From an uncultured Akkermansia sp. (GTDB lineage Bacteria > Verrucomicrobiota > Verrucomicrobiia > Verrucomicrobiales > Akkermansiaceae): a stretch of 63,298 nt of DNA. The notes beneath the pieces were generated by a model. It worked only from the letters and a program-made list of their open reading frames with translations, had not been told where the DNA came from and ran no database searches. A program made the translations under genes and the position numbers. Position 1 is the first letter of the stretch; each line of letters opens with the position of its first letter. The stretch spans positions 1 through 63,298 of the forward strand of contig CANRJD010000002.1 of the NCBI GenBank assembly GCA_947630815.1. The letters run 5' to 3'. Below, one piece after another: positions 18,757-26,903 of the stretch.

Positions 18757-19704
18757 TTAGAGCTTGTCGGTTCCGAAATAAATCACCTGCAGCGTGAGGC
18801 TGACATCCACCTCACTGTTGGGAGAGCCGGTGATCATCTTAGCAACGGGCCCGGCAGCTACAGCAGCCTCCCCGCCCTCCTCGCCGCTCATGGGATCCTC
18901 TGCAGCGGCTGCCGGCGCCTTGTAGGACTCCAGCATGGGGAGACTTCCCGTCGTCTTTACCGAGACGCCCGTGATGATAAAGAAGCAATTCTTGTCGGCG
19001 ATGAGAGAGTTAATCACGCGCGGCAGCACGCTGAGCGTTTCGTCCTTTGCCGGGTCGATGTCCTGCGCACTGCGGCGTGCTACGAAGGAAATTTCCATCT
19101 CCAGCGGGAAGAAATCGGGCTTCTTGCGAGCACCCACCTTATCCTCCGGCAGAGGAGCGCAGTACAGACGCTTGATGGCGGGAGAACCGGCATCCACGAC
19201 GTGGCGCACCAGCGTATCCGCTGTGTGCAGGATGAAGTTAAGATAGGGCGCATCGCGCTCTGTCGCCGAGGCCGTCTTATACTCATTCAAGCCAAGAGCC
19301 GCGGCATCCGCAGACAGAGTGGTTTTCTTCTGCGCCGCATACGCAGCCACCTTTGCCGTCATGTCATTCACCTCCTTCTGAAACACATCCGGGAGGATGG
19401 GGTTTCCCTTGGCATCCTTACCCAGCGTAACGCATGCCTTGGCGTAGGTGGACAGATTGCTGCGCAACTCCTTGGCGAGCTCCCCCATGGAGCCCGAAGC
19501 CTGCTTGAGCAAACGACTGTTCTCGAGAGTCGGGGGAAGTTTTTCGTCCGCGTAGCCGGACAGCTTGGAGTGCTCCTCGGCGATTTGCGCCCGTGCCTCC
19601 TGAAGTGCCTGGTAGCGACCATAGGCGTAATGGCATATTCCGCCGAAAGCTAACGCCATGAGCAGAGCTATGGCCGTCACTCGCTTGTTTTCCATGATGT
19701 TCAT
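18757..19704 (-). CDS. Amuc_1100-like (PilO-like) membrane protein
   Basis: This 315-residue protein is almost the same length as Amuc_1100 (317 residues). A short cytoplasmic N-terminus is followed by one membrane helix (AIALLMALAFGGICHYAYG), a long helical region (about 30-125) and a C-terminal alpha/beta part ending DVSLTLQVIYFG, as in PilO-type ferredoxin-like domains. A low-complexity loop (KAPAAAAEDPMSGEEGGEAA, about 270-290) matches the Ala/Pro-rich loop of Amuc_1100. In A. muciniphila Amuc_1100 is a host-interacting surface protein. The fold and operon position here suggest a platform subunit of the same pilus-like apparatus. The start may be 19704 or 19695; neither has a clear ribosome site. 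Confidence 0.85.
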   Translation of the reverse strand: MNIMENKRVTAIALLMALAFGGICHYAYGRYQALQEARAQIAEEHSKLSGYADEKLPPTLENSRLLKQASGSMGELAKELRSNLSTYAKACVTLGKDAKGNPILPDVFQKEVNDMTAKVAAYAAQKKTTLSADAAALGLNEYKTASATERDAPYLNFILHTADTLVRHVVDAGSPAIKRLYCAPLPEDKVGARKKPDFFPLEMEISFVARRSAQDIDPAKDETLSVLPRVINSLIADKNCFFIITGVSVKTTGSLPMLESYKAPAAAAEDPMSGEEGGEAAVAAGPVAKMITGSPNSEVDVSLTLQVIYFGTDKL

Positions 19705-19731
19705 ATCGCGTAATGAAAGGCGTGGTGTTTT

Positions 19732-21591
19732 TTACTTCTTTGCAGAATCTGAGCCGGGCACCGGCAGCGGCGTCTTGAGCGGCATCACCATATAAAACTT
19801 GTCCGCGTACTCCGGAATGAGGTTATGACCCTTGGACTTTTCTGCATCCTGCACGACGAAGAAATGCCCACCGTTGGCACGCACGGCCTTTGAGTCGAAC
19901 TGGAAGAGCGAATCGGCGCTATGCTCATCAAACTTGGAAGCCACCAATTCATTGAGCTTCTGCAGCTGTTTACCCTGATCATCCTTGCTCTTTTTGTAGA
20001 AGTATCCACTTACCAGCAGAGCCGTGACCTGCGGCGCCTTGTTGCGTTCCGTCATCTCAAAGGAACGCACCATGGTGCCGGAGCGAGACTCTCGGGTGTC
20101 GAGCAAGACGTGGCGATCCGTTCCATCCGGTCCCACGTTGAGCGTCGTGTTCACGACATCGTACGCCACCAATGGATCCATATCTGTAATCCAAAATGTC
20201 GGCGAAGCGGTCTTCTGAGCAATTTGGATGAGCAGGTCCGGGTACGCGTTTCGCGCGGCGTACAGAGCGGCGTACTGCTCGAGGTCTTTCGAGCTACGGT
20301 CGTAATCCGCCTGTTTTCTCTCCATGTCGGCGTGGAGCCGATCGACCCGCTCAATATCCGGCGCGGCACGGCGCAGCTGCTCCTCGACCGCCTTTGCCTG
20401 CTTGTTGACAGCATATGCGCAGAATCCCGCCCCAGCCAGAGCAATGACGCCCGCCAAGAGCACCTTGGGGATGAGCTTTTTCTCCGCACGCTCCTTGCCC
20501 ACGCTCGTGGGCACCAAATCAATCTGAAATGCTCCGACTTTCGCCCCTGTGATGGCCGCGCCCACTGCCGGTCCCAGGCAAAGAGCCTCGGTTGCAAGCT
20601 GTTCACCGTCCACTTTGGAGCCCACACGCATCGATTGGAGCGGGTTGAGGATCTCCACCGGCAAGTCCAGCGAATTTTGCAGGAAATCCGTGGTGAAGGC
20701 CAGGCGCGCGCCGCCACCGCAAATATAGACCTTCGCAGGCGGGGTCCCCTTATACTGAGCGCGGTAGTGATTGATAGTGCGCTGTACCTCCGAACTCAGG
20801 CGGGTCATAGCATTGCTAATGATAGAGGCAAGATTGGCCTGATCCTCCGGCATTGTATCCGTATGCCCGTTACCGAGAGATACAACCCCTTGCTCAATTT
20901 TGAGCTGCTCCGCCTCGCGGAAGCTCAGGTTAAATTCGCGAGCGATAGAGTTTGTAATGAACGAACCGGCAGCCGTCACCGAGCGCGTGAAAAAGCGCCC
21001 CTCCTCTACGAAGAGGATGTCCGTTGTCTTGGCGCCTATATCCAGAATCATGACCGGCTCTGTCTCATCCGGATACGCCGCCTTAAACGCGTTGTAAAGG
21101 GAGGTGATGGAACAGTCCACGCTGCGCGTCCGCAGCGAATTGGCCTCTACTTGCCCGTTCAAGTCATCCAGTTCATCCTTCTTGATGGCCACCAACAGTA
21201 CCTCCTGCTCGCCGTCTTCTACGCCCAGAAGCTGGTAGTCGAATACGATATCCTCCAAGGGGAAAGGCAAGTGCTGCTGAGCCTCGTAGCCCACCTGCTC
21301 CGCCATGTTGTCCACCGTATCGAGCGCAGGCAGCTTAATGAATCGCATGAATACCTTTTGTCCCGACACGACATCGCGCACGTCCTTCCCACGCACCTTG
21401 AGTTCTTTCACGAGCTCTCCCACAGCGTGGCTCACGTAGTCGATGCGCATACCCTCTTCAACCGGGTCCAGCAGGATGTCCCTACGCGCGTAGCGGGAGA
21501 GGGTAAATCCCTTGGATGAAGGAGTGAAGACGGCCATTGTCACACTCTGCGCACCGATTTCCAGTGCTACTGTTGTCTTGTACTCAGCCAT
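19732..21591 (-). CDS. pilM: Amuc_1101-like PilM-PilN fusion protein
   Basis: This 619-residue protein begins with an actin/FtsA-like PilM ATPase domain (about 1-355): VALEIGAQSVTMAVF (phosphate 1), EPVMILDIGAKTTDILFVE (phosphate 2) and VYICGGGARL (adenosine motif). A membrane helix follows at about 373-392 (PKVLLAGVIALAGAGFCAYA). Then come a coiled segment (QLRRAAPDIERVDRLHADME) and a periplasmic PilN-like domain. In type IV pilus systems PilM (cytoplasm) and PilN (membrane) are separate partners; here they are one chain. It lies between the Amuc_1102- and Amuc_1100-like genes. It should link the cytoplasmic side of the machine to the periplasmic PilO-like partner. Confidence 0.9.
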   Translation of the reverse strand: MAEYKTTVALEIGAQSVTMAVFTPSSKGFTLSRYARRDILLDPVEEGMRIDYVSHAVGELVKELKVRGKDVRDVVSGQKVFMRFIKLPALDTVDNMAEQVGYEAQQHLPFPLEDIVFDYQLLGVEDGEQEVLLVAIKKDELDDLNGQVEANSLRTRSVDCSITSLYNAFKAAYPDETEPVMILDIGAKTTDILFVEEGRFFTRSVTAAGSFITNSIAREFNLSFREAEQLKIEQGVVSLGNGHTDTMPEDQANLASIISNAMTRLSSEVQRTINHYRAQYKGTPPAKVYICGGGARLAFTTDFLQNSLDLPVEILNPLQSMRVGSKVDGEQLATEALCLGPAVGAAITGAKVGAFQIDLVPTSVGKERAEKKLIPKVLLAGVIALAGAGFCAYAVNKQAKAVEEQLRRAAPDIERVDRLHADMERKQADYDRSSKDLEQYAALYAARNAYPDLLIQIAQKTASPTFWITDMDPLVAYDVVNTTLNVGPDGTDRHVLLDTRESRSGTMVRSFEMTERNKAPQVTALLVSGYFYKKSKDDQGKQLQKLNELVASKFDEHSADSLFQFDSKAVRANGGHFFVVQDAEKSKGHNLIPEYADKFYMVMPLKTPLPVPGSDSAKK

Positions 21592-21633
21592 AAATTAGAA
21601 GTAAAGAAGAGGTGAAGAAAGGATGTGAACCGA

Positions 21634-22686
21634 TTAAAGCTCCGAGTCATAGTCCGTCGTTGCACCGGTGGACTTCGATGTAGAAGTCGAGGAACCGCCC
21701 TCGCCGGAGCTCCTTCTGCCAGAGGAAGAAGAGGACGAAGAGTCCCCCGTATCGCTCTCCCCGGACCCCCTCGAGGAGGATGTCTCCTTGGGAGCCGAAC
21801 CAAATGCGGGCTTCACGCGCGGGTAGTACCTTCCGCTGTAGAAGATGGCGTACGGCGTCTCAGCGATGGAGCAAATGTCCACATCCGGTTCATCGATTTT
21901 GACGCGCCTGCTCGGTTTCCACCAAGTGGCGGAGGAAATTTGGAGTGCAGCGTCTTTGTCAAAAATCTTAGAGTATCGCGTCTCTCCCTGACCCGGCTTT
22001 TTATCTTTAGTAGCAGTGTAATCACTGCACGGCTCGCCATTGACGGTAGCCACAGCGGCATAACCGACGATCAGCTTACTGATAGGATCCGCTGTAGAAC
22101 CGTAGCTGTCGGCCAACATGCAGGCCGTAGAGCGAGGAATGAACACTGCAACATTAAACGTTGCTTCGCCTAGCTCGTGCCCGTCCTCCCTGACCGAAAC
22201 CGAGCCCATCGGAATATCCGCATAGGTGATCTCCTTCTTCAGCAGGTAGTATTTGGAGGCATCGGACTGTGATGAACTTGCTTTCTCCTTATCAAGGACT
22301 TTCTTTGGCTTCTTGATGAGCAGGTATGCCGTCACCTGCAGCTCCCGTACATAGCGCGCAGGCGCCATTTTCTTGCTCGTATTACGCCCCGATGCGTACA
22401 CTTTTACAGGTATGTTCACCATGTACCACATGGCCGTCTTATCCTTAACCTGATCCATGCCTGACTGCGGATCGAGCTTGGCATCCTTAAACCCAAGCTC
22501 CTCCACCCCTGCCATACCCTCCGCCCCTCGCAAGGGCGTGACTTTCAATGTTGTCGCTTTCTGCAAGTTCAGAGAAAAAGCAACCTGGTTCGCTACTTTC
22601 GCCCAGTCCGATTCATCAGTGTACGCCCTCGGCGAGGCCGCCAGGAACATAGCCCCCAAAAGCAGAAGGAGAGATTTCATTTTCAT
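21634..22686 (-). CDS. Amuc_1102-like exported protein, first gene of the Pil-like operon
   Basis: This 350-residue protein has a signal peptide (MKSLLLLLGAMFLAASPRAY). I chose the ATG at 22686 (22680 is also possible); the longer reading from 22722 would bury the signal. The body is beta-rich with conserved-looking stretches KMAPARYVRELQVTAYLL and HELGEATFNVAVFIPRSTAC. It ends in a Ser/Gly-rich tail (about 300-350) that is likely disordered. It matches Amuc_1102 in position and general make-up. Its job is unknown; as the first gene it may encode an exported accessory or surface part of the apparatus. A 42-base gap separates it from pilM. Confidence 0.78.
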   Translation of the reverse strand: MKMKSLLLLLGAMFLAASPRAYTDESDWAKVANQVAFSLNLQKATTLKVTPLRGAEGMAGVEELGFKDAKLDPQSGMDQVKDKTAMWYMVNIPVKVYASGRNTSKKMAPARYVRELQVTAYLLIKKPKKVLDKEKASSSQSDASKYYLLKKEITYADIPMGSVSVREDGHELGEATFNVAVFIPRSTACMLADSYGSTADPISKLIVGYAAVATVNGEPCSDYTATKDKKPGQGETRYSKIFDKDAALQISSATWWKPSRRVKIDEPDVDICSIAETPYAIFYSGRYYPRVKPAFGSAPKETSSSRGSGESDTGDSSSSSSSGRRSSGEGGSSTSTSKSTGATTDYDSEL

Positions 22687-22713
22687 AGCCACAAGACGAG
22701 TGTTTGCCTTATC

Positions 22714-22742
22714 TATATACACCCCAGCGAGCCTCTTGGCGA
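22714..22742 (-). promoter_or_regulatory. Possible promoter of the Pil-like operon (TCGCCA-17-TATATA)
   Basis: Minus-strand TCGCCA (22742-22737), 17-base spacer, TATATA (22719-22714), 27 bases before the chosen start at 22686. Both boxes match the consensus at four of six positions. Confidence 0.4.
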
Positions 22743-22797
22743 GAAAAATCTTACATCTATTCGCTTTTTTTCATATTTTTTGTCTCCCAACCAACGG

Positions 22798-23068
22798 TTC
22801 AAAGGCATCGGAAATGCGTTTGCCATCGATGATTTAGACGGGGGCTGCCCATGTACGATGTAGGATGTACGATGTACGATTTAGCGAAGCCGGGGACGCA
22901 GCTTGGCATAATTCGCGAGCCTTTCGAACTAACCACCCGTCATGCTCCACCCTCCCCCTTCGCTTACGCTTCGCAGTTTCGCGAGCCGGAGGCTCGACAA
23001 ATTTCTAAATCGTACATCGAAAATCGTACATCGTACATAGGCAAACGCATTTCCTAATGCGTTTGCCT
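22798..23068. repeat. Mosaic repeat bounded by GGCAAACGCATT-type ends
   Basis: No gene. A half-site AAATGCGTTTGCC (22811-22823) opens the stretch and a full hairpin (GGCAAACGCATT, 23040, with AATGCGTTTGCC, ending 23067) closes it. Inside are TACGATG-type heptamers near 22853-22884, a GC-rich middle resembling the segment at 10140-10210, and inverse heptamers (23007-23038). It lies between two divergent genes and ends 13 bases before the lgt -35 box. Confidence 0.75.
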
Positions 23069-23080
23069 CGTACTCCGGGC

Positions 23081-23109
23081 TTGTGTATGCGCCTGCTTTG
23101 TGCTATAAA
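23081..23109 (+). promoter_or_regulatory. Predicted lgt promoter (TTGTGT-17-TATAAA)
   Basis: TTGTGT (23081-23086), 17 bases, TATAAA (23104-23109), then 12 bases to the ATG. It begins right after the repeat hairpin. Confidence 0.6.
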
Positions 23110-23121
23110 GGCGAACCGCCT

Positions 23122-24111
23122 ATGAGTCCGTTGCTCGCAATCTACATCCACCATCTCGACCCCATTATTGTCAAGCTGCCTGTTGAACACTTGGCCCTCA
23201 GATGGTATGGTTTGGCTTACGTGGCGGGTTTTGTGCTGGGCTACTGGGTGCTCCTGCAACTTTCCAAGCGGCACCTGTACTGCGTGGAACCGCAAAAGCT
23301 CGGTGACTTCATCACGCTGGTGTGCCTCGTTGGGGTTATCATGGGCGGACGGCTCGGAGAATTCTTTTTCTACTGGCTTCCGGCGCACGGGTTGCAGGGA
23401 TTGTGCGATGATCCGCTCTGGGTCTTGCGCGTATGGGAAGGAGGCATGGCATCCCACGGCGGTATTGCAGCCGTGCTGCTGGTATCCATCATCTACGCTT
23501 GGCGCCGCCATCTCTCAATCCCCGGTGTCTGCGATGGTCTTGCTATTGTGTGCCCCATCGGACTCTTCTTTGGGCGTGTGGCAAACTTCATCAACGGCGA
23601 GCTCTACGGTCGTCCCTGTTCACCGGACAATCCCCTGGCCATGAAGTTTCCTCTGGAGTACTTGGAGTTCCCGGAACCCATGCGGCGCTTGGCTGACGCC
23701 GCCATGAGTCAAGCATCCGGCATCCCGGTGAATGGATGGGGCAACTTCGATTTCGTTGCAGAACTTTGCCGCAACAATGATGCCGCACGAGAAGCCCTTG
23801 GGCACTTTCTCACGCCGCGCTTCCCTTCTCAGCTGTTTGAAGCGCTCGGTGAAGGACTCATTATTTTTGTCGTACTGATCACACTGCGTCTCATCTGGAA
23901 AAAAGCTCCGGACGGCATTTTCAGCGCACTCTTCTGTTTCCTGTACGCTGCTGCTCGTATCTCGGCGGAGTGCTTCAAGGAGCCGGATGCGCCAATGTGG
24001 GGTAGCATCACCCGTGGCCAATATCTCTCTTTTGCTGTGATTGCCCTGGGTGCAGCATTCCTCGCCGTTGCACTCCGTTCCAAGCGTAGCAAACCAGAGC
24101 AAACGCATTAA
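23122..24111 (+). CDS. lgt: Prolipoprotein diacylglyceryl transferase Lgt
   Basis: This inner-membrane enzyme transfers diacylglycerol from phosphatidylglycerol to the cysteine of prolipoproteins, the first step of lipoprotein maturation. It is 329 residues from the ATG at 23122; the in-frame ATG at 23083 lies within the promoter spacer. Features include about seven membrane helices, the early RWYGLAYVAGF segment, and GGMASHGG. The Lgt signature GRVANFINGELYGRP contains the conserved Arg and Asn/Glu residues. An insert of about 40 residues (roughly 190-230) after the signature is longer than in E. coli Lgt. The final residues EQTH and the TAA stop are encoded by a repeat hairpin, as in the GH2 gene. 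Confidence 0.96.
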   Translation: MSPLLAIYIHHLDPIIVKLPVEHLALRWYGLAYVAGFVLGYWVLLQLSKRHLYCVEPQKLGDFITLVCLVGVIMGGRLGEFFFYWLPAHGLQGLCDDPLWVLRVWEGGMASHGGIAAVLLVSIIYAWRRHLSIPGVCDGLAIVCPIGLFFGRVANFINGELYGRPCSPDNPLAMKFPLEYLEFPEPMRRLADAAMSQASGIPVNGWGNFDFVAELCRNNDAAREALGHFLTPRFPSQLFEALGEGLIIFVVLITLRLIWKKAPDGIFSALFCFLYAAARISAECFKEPDAPMWGSITRGQYLSFAVIALGAAFLAVALRSKRSKPEQTH

Positions 24112-24123
24112 AAATGCGTTTGC
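24099..24123. terminator. Repeat hairpin containing the lgt stop codon
   Basis: GCAAACGCATT pairs with AATGCGTTTGC around AAA; the lgt TAA (24109-24111) lies at the loop. It sits between convergent genes and could end either transcript. Confidence 0.6.
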
Positions 24124-24130
24124 CTCGGGG

Positions 24131-24847
24131 TCAGTCTAATTTTTTGGCTTGAAGACGGGCGGCACGGAGTTTTTCCCGTTCATCGTACGCCAGGCGACCG
24201 AGTCGAGAGGAATCGTCCAAGTCGCGGGCGAGTTCCAGAGCGGCAATGGCTTGCATGAAAAGGTGCTCTGAGACGGCTGAATGCGCTTTGTTGTATTCGG
24301 CAGCATACAGACACATGAATGACGGATACAGACAGCGCAGGGCGATGAATTGACGGATACCGACGGGAATATTTTGTGACTCCGCAAGGAGACGCAGATG
24401 TTCTATGGCGTGTGTCTTTTCACGTGCAGGAATGAAGGGTAAGTGTATGCGAGCCGTATCGTAATACAAGTCAGCAATTAAAAGACGCCGGGTTGCCAGT
24501 TGGCCTCGCTGCGGGTCATTGGCATGCTGGCGAGCCGCGAGCACTCCCTGTGCAGAAAGTCCATGCAAAGGAAGCGTCGCATAGCAACCTTGCGCATCCT
24601 GCAATACCAAGCAGGGAATCGTGCGAACTCCCGCGCTGAGAGCGGCATGCTGCACCTTCAAATCATCCGCGGTTTGACATGTGTCGGGCAGATCTTGGGG
24701 CGTGATCTTCGTGTCGGGTGGCGCGACGTTGACTGCGATTTGCAGAATCGCCTCCACATCCGCTCCCGGTGCGTGATAGAGAATCCAGCTCTCCTCGGCG
24801 CCGGAGCTGCAGACAATCGTGCAGAGAAGAACGAACAAAAAGCGCAT
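24131..24847 (-). CDS. Exported protein of unknown function (possible thioredoxin-like fold)
   Basis: This 238-residue protein has a signal peptide (MRFLFVLLCTIVCSSGAEES). The N-terminal half has the feel of a thioredoxin-like domain: a beta-strand ESWILYH, a helix, and GVRTIPCLVLQD, where the Pro could be the cis-proline. There is no CxxC active site, so redox activity is unlikely. The C-terminal half is helical (ATRRLLIADLYYDTARIHL, AIAALELARDLDD). Its ATG overlaps the TAA of the upstream khpB-like gene (TAATG), so it is coupled to it. I do not recognise a named family; the fold suggestion is inference. Confidence 0.65.
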   Translation of the reverse strand: MRFLFVLLCTIVCSSGAEESWILYHAPGADVEAILQIAVNVAPPDTKITPQDLPDTCQTADDLKVQHAALSAGVRTIPCLVLQDAQGCYATLPLHGLSAQGVLAARQHANDPQRGQLATRRLLIADLYYDTARIHLPFIPAREKTHAIEHLRLLAESQNIPVGIRQFIALRCLYPSFMCLYAAEYNKAHSAVSEHLFMQAIAALELARDLDDSSRLGRLAYDEREKLRAARLQAKKLD

Positions 24848-25317
24848 TATGCCTCGCGTGAGATGGTGATGCGCTTGTAACGCGCCTCACTCTCCTCCGA
24901 TTTGGTGACGATGCCGGGCATGTCCGCCAAGGAAGAATGCACCAGACGGCGGAAGTAGGCATTGAGAGGTTTGAGAGTTTGAGGGCGTCCGGTGGAAAGC
25001 ACTTGTTCCGCCTTCTGTCGGGCGGTGGAGATCACACGCTGCTCCAATTGTTCCCGGTAGCGGTCACAATCCACGCGGATGCGGGGAGCATTTTGGGCGT
25101 GCAGCACGGCAATGCGGTTCAGCAGGTACTGCAAATCATCCAAACGAGAGCCACCGTCACCGATGATGAAGCGAGAATCCGGACCGGCAATCATAATGGA
25201 GATTTCTTCTGCATCGCATTTTTCCGTGGAGATCTCATGCTCGAATCCCAAGGAACGAAGGATGCTGCCGGCGAAGTCAATAATGATTTCGTTGATTTGC
25301 TCAGGTGTTTTGTCCAT
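24847..25317 (-). CDS. khpB: KhpB/Jag-like RNA-binding protein (KH + R3H)
   Basis: This 156-residue cytoplasmic RNA-binding protein has a KH domain around residues 45-80 (AGPDSRFIIGDGGSRLDDLQ, with the GxxG-like loop IGDGGS). A C-terminal R3H domain follows, centred on PLNAYFRRLVHSSLAD (the R-x3-H pair is RRLVH) and ending ARYKRITI. It lacks the N-terminal Jag domain found in longer Firmicutes proteins. KhpB proteins bind many transcripts and affect cell-envelope growth in other bacteria. It lies between a BAX-inhibitor family gene (24 bases upstream) and a coupled hypothetical gene. Confidence 0.88.
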   Translation of the reverse strand: MDKTPEQINEIIIDFAGSILRSLGFEHEISTEKCDAEEISIMIAGPDSRFIIGDGGSRLDDLQYLLNRIAVLHAQNAPRIRVDCDRYREQLEQRVISTARQKAEQVLSTGRPQTLKPLNAYFRRLVHSSLADMPGIVTKSEESEARYKRITISREA

Positions 25318-25341
25318 GGTGTGGGGTGGTGGTGAGGGTTA

Positions 25342-26049
25342 TTATCGGCGGTCTCCCAAAAAACGCAGGAGATAGAGGAAGAGGTTGATGAAATCTAGGT
25401 ACAGAGACAGCGCGCCAAGCACTGCGCCTTTGGCGCGACCCTCCTCATCGCGCATGGCAGCCCCTTGTCGGAGTATCATCTGGGTGTCATAGGCCGTAAG
25501 GATGGAGAAAGTCAGAACCCCCACAATGCTGATGACGATGTCAAAGGTGTCATTCTTCCAAAATAAGTTGACAATCAGGCAAATGATCAAGCCGATGAGA
25601 ATCATGAGAAGCGCCGAACCAATTGGGCTGAGGTCGCGCTTGGTGCAAGCACCGTAGAGAGCCATGACTCCAAAGGTGCCGCCTGTGCAGGCAAAGGTGA
25701 GCGTCAAGGATTGCTGCGTGTAGCATGAAAGTATGGGTCCGAGCGTCAGCCCCTCCAGAACGGAGAAGGCAATGAGCAGCACACCCAAGGTGCGCGCACT
25801 CAATTTTTCGCGTCCGAAACTCATGACGACCACAATGCCTAAGCCGACGAGACTCAGCAAAAGCCAGTTTGAAACAGCAAAAAGGTAAAGCTCTTGACTG
25901 CGCGTGCAAAAGATCGCGATTCCGGTGGCTATCAACAGCGAGAGTGCCATCCAGCCATATACTTTGTTCATGTAGGCGCGCGCAAACTCATTGCTGAAGC
26001 GTGTCCTCACTTCGGCAGGCCTGATTTGAACGACTTCTTGTTCATTCAT
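25342..26049 (-). CDS. BAX inhibitor-1 (UPF0005/YccA-YbhL) family membrane protein
   Basis: This 235-residue protein has about seven membrane helices. Family marks include AYMNKVYGWMALSLLIATGI at the start of helix 1, FSVLEGLTLGPIL, and the C-terminal LTAYDTQMILRQG followed by GALSLYLDFINLFLYLLRFL with its paired Asp residues. Bacterial members are pH-sensitive calcium-leak channels or interact with FtsH; the role here is not known. The ATG at 26049 is six bases after the -10 box. It is the first gene of a three-gene operon with khpB. Confidence 0.93.
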   Translation of the reverse strand: MNEQEVVQIRPAEVRTRFSNEFARAYMNKVYGWMALSLLIATGIAIFCTRSQELYLFAVSNWLLLSLVGLGIVVVMSFGREKLSARTLGVLLIAFSVLEGLTLGPILSCYTQQSLTLTFACTGGTFGVMALYGACTKRDLSPIGSALLMILIGLIICLIVNLFWKNDTFDIVISIVGVLTFSILTAYDTQMILRQGAAMRDEEGRAKGAVLGALSLYLDFINLFLYLLRFLGDRR

Positions 26050-26055
26050 GCCCGC

Positions 26056-26085
26056 ATGATATCATGTGACCAGCGCTTGTGTCAA
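26056..26085 (-). promoter_or_regulatory. Predicted promoter of the BAX-inhibitor/khpB operon (TTGACA-18-TATCAT)
   Basis: A perfect TTGACA (26085-26080), 18-base spacer, TATCAT (26061-26056), then only six bases to the ATG. This predicts a leaderless message. Confidence 0.65.
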
Positions 26086-26149
26086 GAACACACTAGGCAA
26101 TTCCAAGGAAAACGTGAGAACAAGCACAACGAGGGAGATCTCATTTCAG

Positions 26150-26223
26150 TCGGGGCGACAGGATTCGAACCTACGACATCCAGCTCCCAAAGCTGGCGCT
26201 CTACCAGGCTGAGCTACGCCCCG
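26150..26223 (-). tRNA. tRNA-Pro (anticodon TGG)
   Basis: A 74-base cloverleaf. Acceptor CGGGGCG pairs with CGCCCCG, the D-arm contains TAGCTCAGCCTGGTAGAGC, the anticodon stem CCAGC/GCTGG holds loop TTTGGGA, and the T-loop is GTTCGAATC. Discriminator is A; CCA is not encoded. Confidence 0.95.
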
Positions 26224-26245
26224 TTGCCCCTGTGGGCATAGAAAG

Positions 26246-26318
26246 TGGCTCGGGACGGAATCGAACCGCCGACACGGGGATTTTCAGTCCCCTGCTCTGC
26301 CAACTGAGCTACCGAGCC
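26246..26318 (-). tRNA. tRNA-Phe (anticodon GAA)
   Basis: A 73-base cloverleaf. Acceptor GGCTCGG pairs with CCGAGCC, D-arm TAGCTCAGTTGGCAGAGC, anticodon stem GGGGA/TCCCC with loop CTGAAAA, T-loop GTTCGATTC. Discriminator is A; CCA is not encoded. It lies 22 bases upstream of tRNA-Pro on the same strand. pheST is encoded elsewhere in the window. Confidence 0.95.
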
Positions 26319-26435
26319 AATGGAACACTCCCAAGAGGGAAAGTAACCGCTGGCGAATGATACACGCAATGAAGCGACTTGACAAGACAAAATGTAAACA
26401 TGTGACAAAATTTTTCAGAAAGACGCCACATCTGT

Positions 26436-26640
26436 CCCGAAAAAAAGCAGACCCAATACGCAGTCATCGGTGTGTAATGTAGCATAAGACATTCATAATT
26501 TACGATTTACGATTTACGATTTGGGAAGTTCGCGCGCCCACGGGCGCGGGGGAGCGGAGCGAAAGCGGGAGGGGCATGATGGAACTGTGAACGGGGGCAG
26601 GGCAACCGCATTAGAAAATGCGGTTGCCTATGTACGATTT
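26436..26640. repeat. Mosaic repeat upstream of the tRNA pair
   Basis: No gene. A lead-in (AAAAAAAGCAGACCCAATAC) is followed by TTTACGATTTACGATTTACG (26500), the hairpin-like GTTCGCGCGCCCACGGGCGC, a GC-rich middle, and a GGCAACCGCATT/AATGCGGTTGCC hairpin near 26600-26628 with a compensating C-G change relative to the usual GGCAAACGC arms. Confidence 0.7.
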
Positions 26641-26890
26641 ACAACACGCACGACGGCTGTAAGTGCGTATGGACAGCGCGCATGCGCTGCCCGCAGGGGT
26701 GAAAACTGGCGACGGCTGTAAGCCAGTTTGGCCAAAAGCGTAGCTTTTGCCCCGCAGGGGTGAAAACTGACGACGGTGTAAGTCAGTTTGGCCAAAAGCG
26801 CAAGCTTTTGCCCCGCAGGGGTGAGGAGTCGTGGGGCGACTCCGAAGCAACAGTCGTGGGGCGACTCCGAAGCAACCAGGGCAATGTGGT
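26641..26890. repeat. Chain of hairpins with constant loop and co-varying arms
   Basis: Three hairpins share the loop GACGGCTGTAA or GACGGTGTAA but have different arms that remain complementary: ACGCAC/GTGCGT (26646-26668), ACTGGC/GCCAGT (near 26703-26729) and ACTGAC/GTCAGT (near 26765-26790). They alternate with GGCCAAAAGC/GCTTTTGCC hairpins and the linker CGCAGGGGTGA. Two copies of GGAGTCG/CGACTCC (26826-26875) end the chain. A related chain lies inverted at 36660-36955. No credible gene overlaps it. Confidence 0.7.
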
Positions 26891-26903
26891 GCCGGTGAGT
26901 CAA

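Noticed and set aside
19921..21519. 532-codon plus-strand frame opposite pilM
   Set aside because: Shadow of the PilM-PilN fusion; Arg/His/Leu-rich without any domain.
26611..26903. Short frames across the hairpin chain near 26.6-26.9 kb
   Set aside because: They follow the palindromic units, occur on both strands and lack start signals; better explained as a structured repeat.
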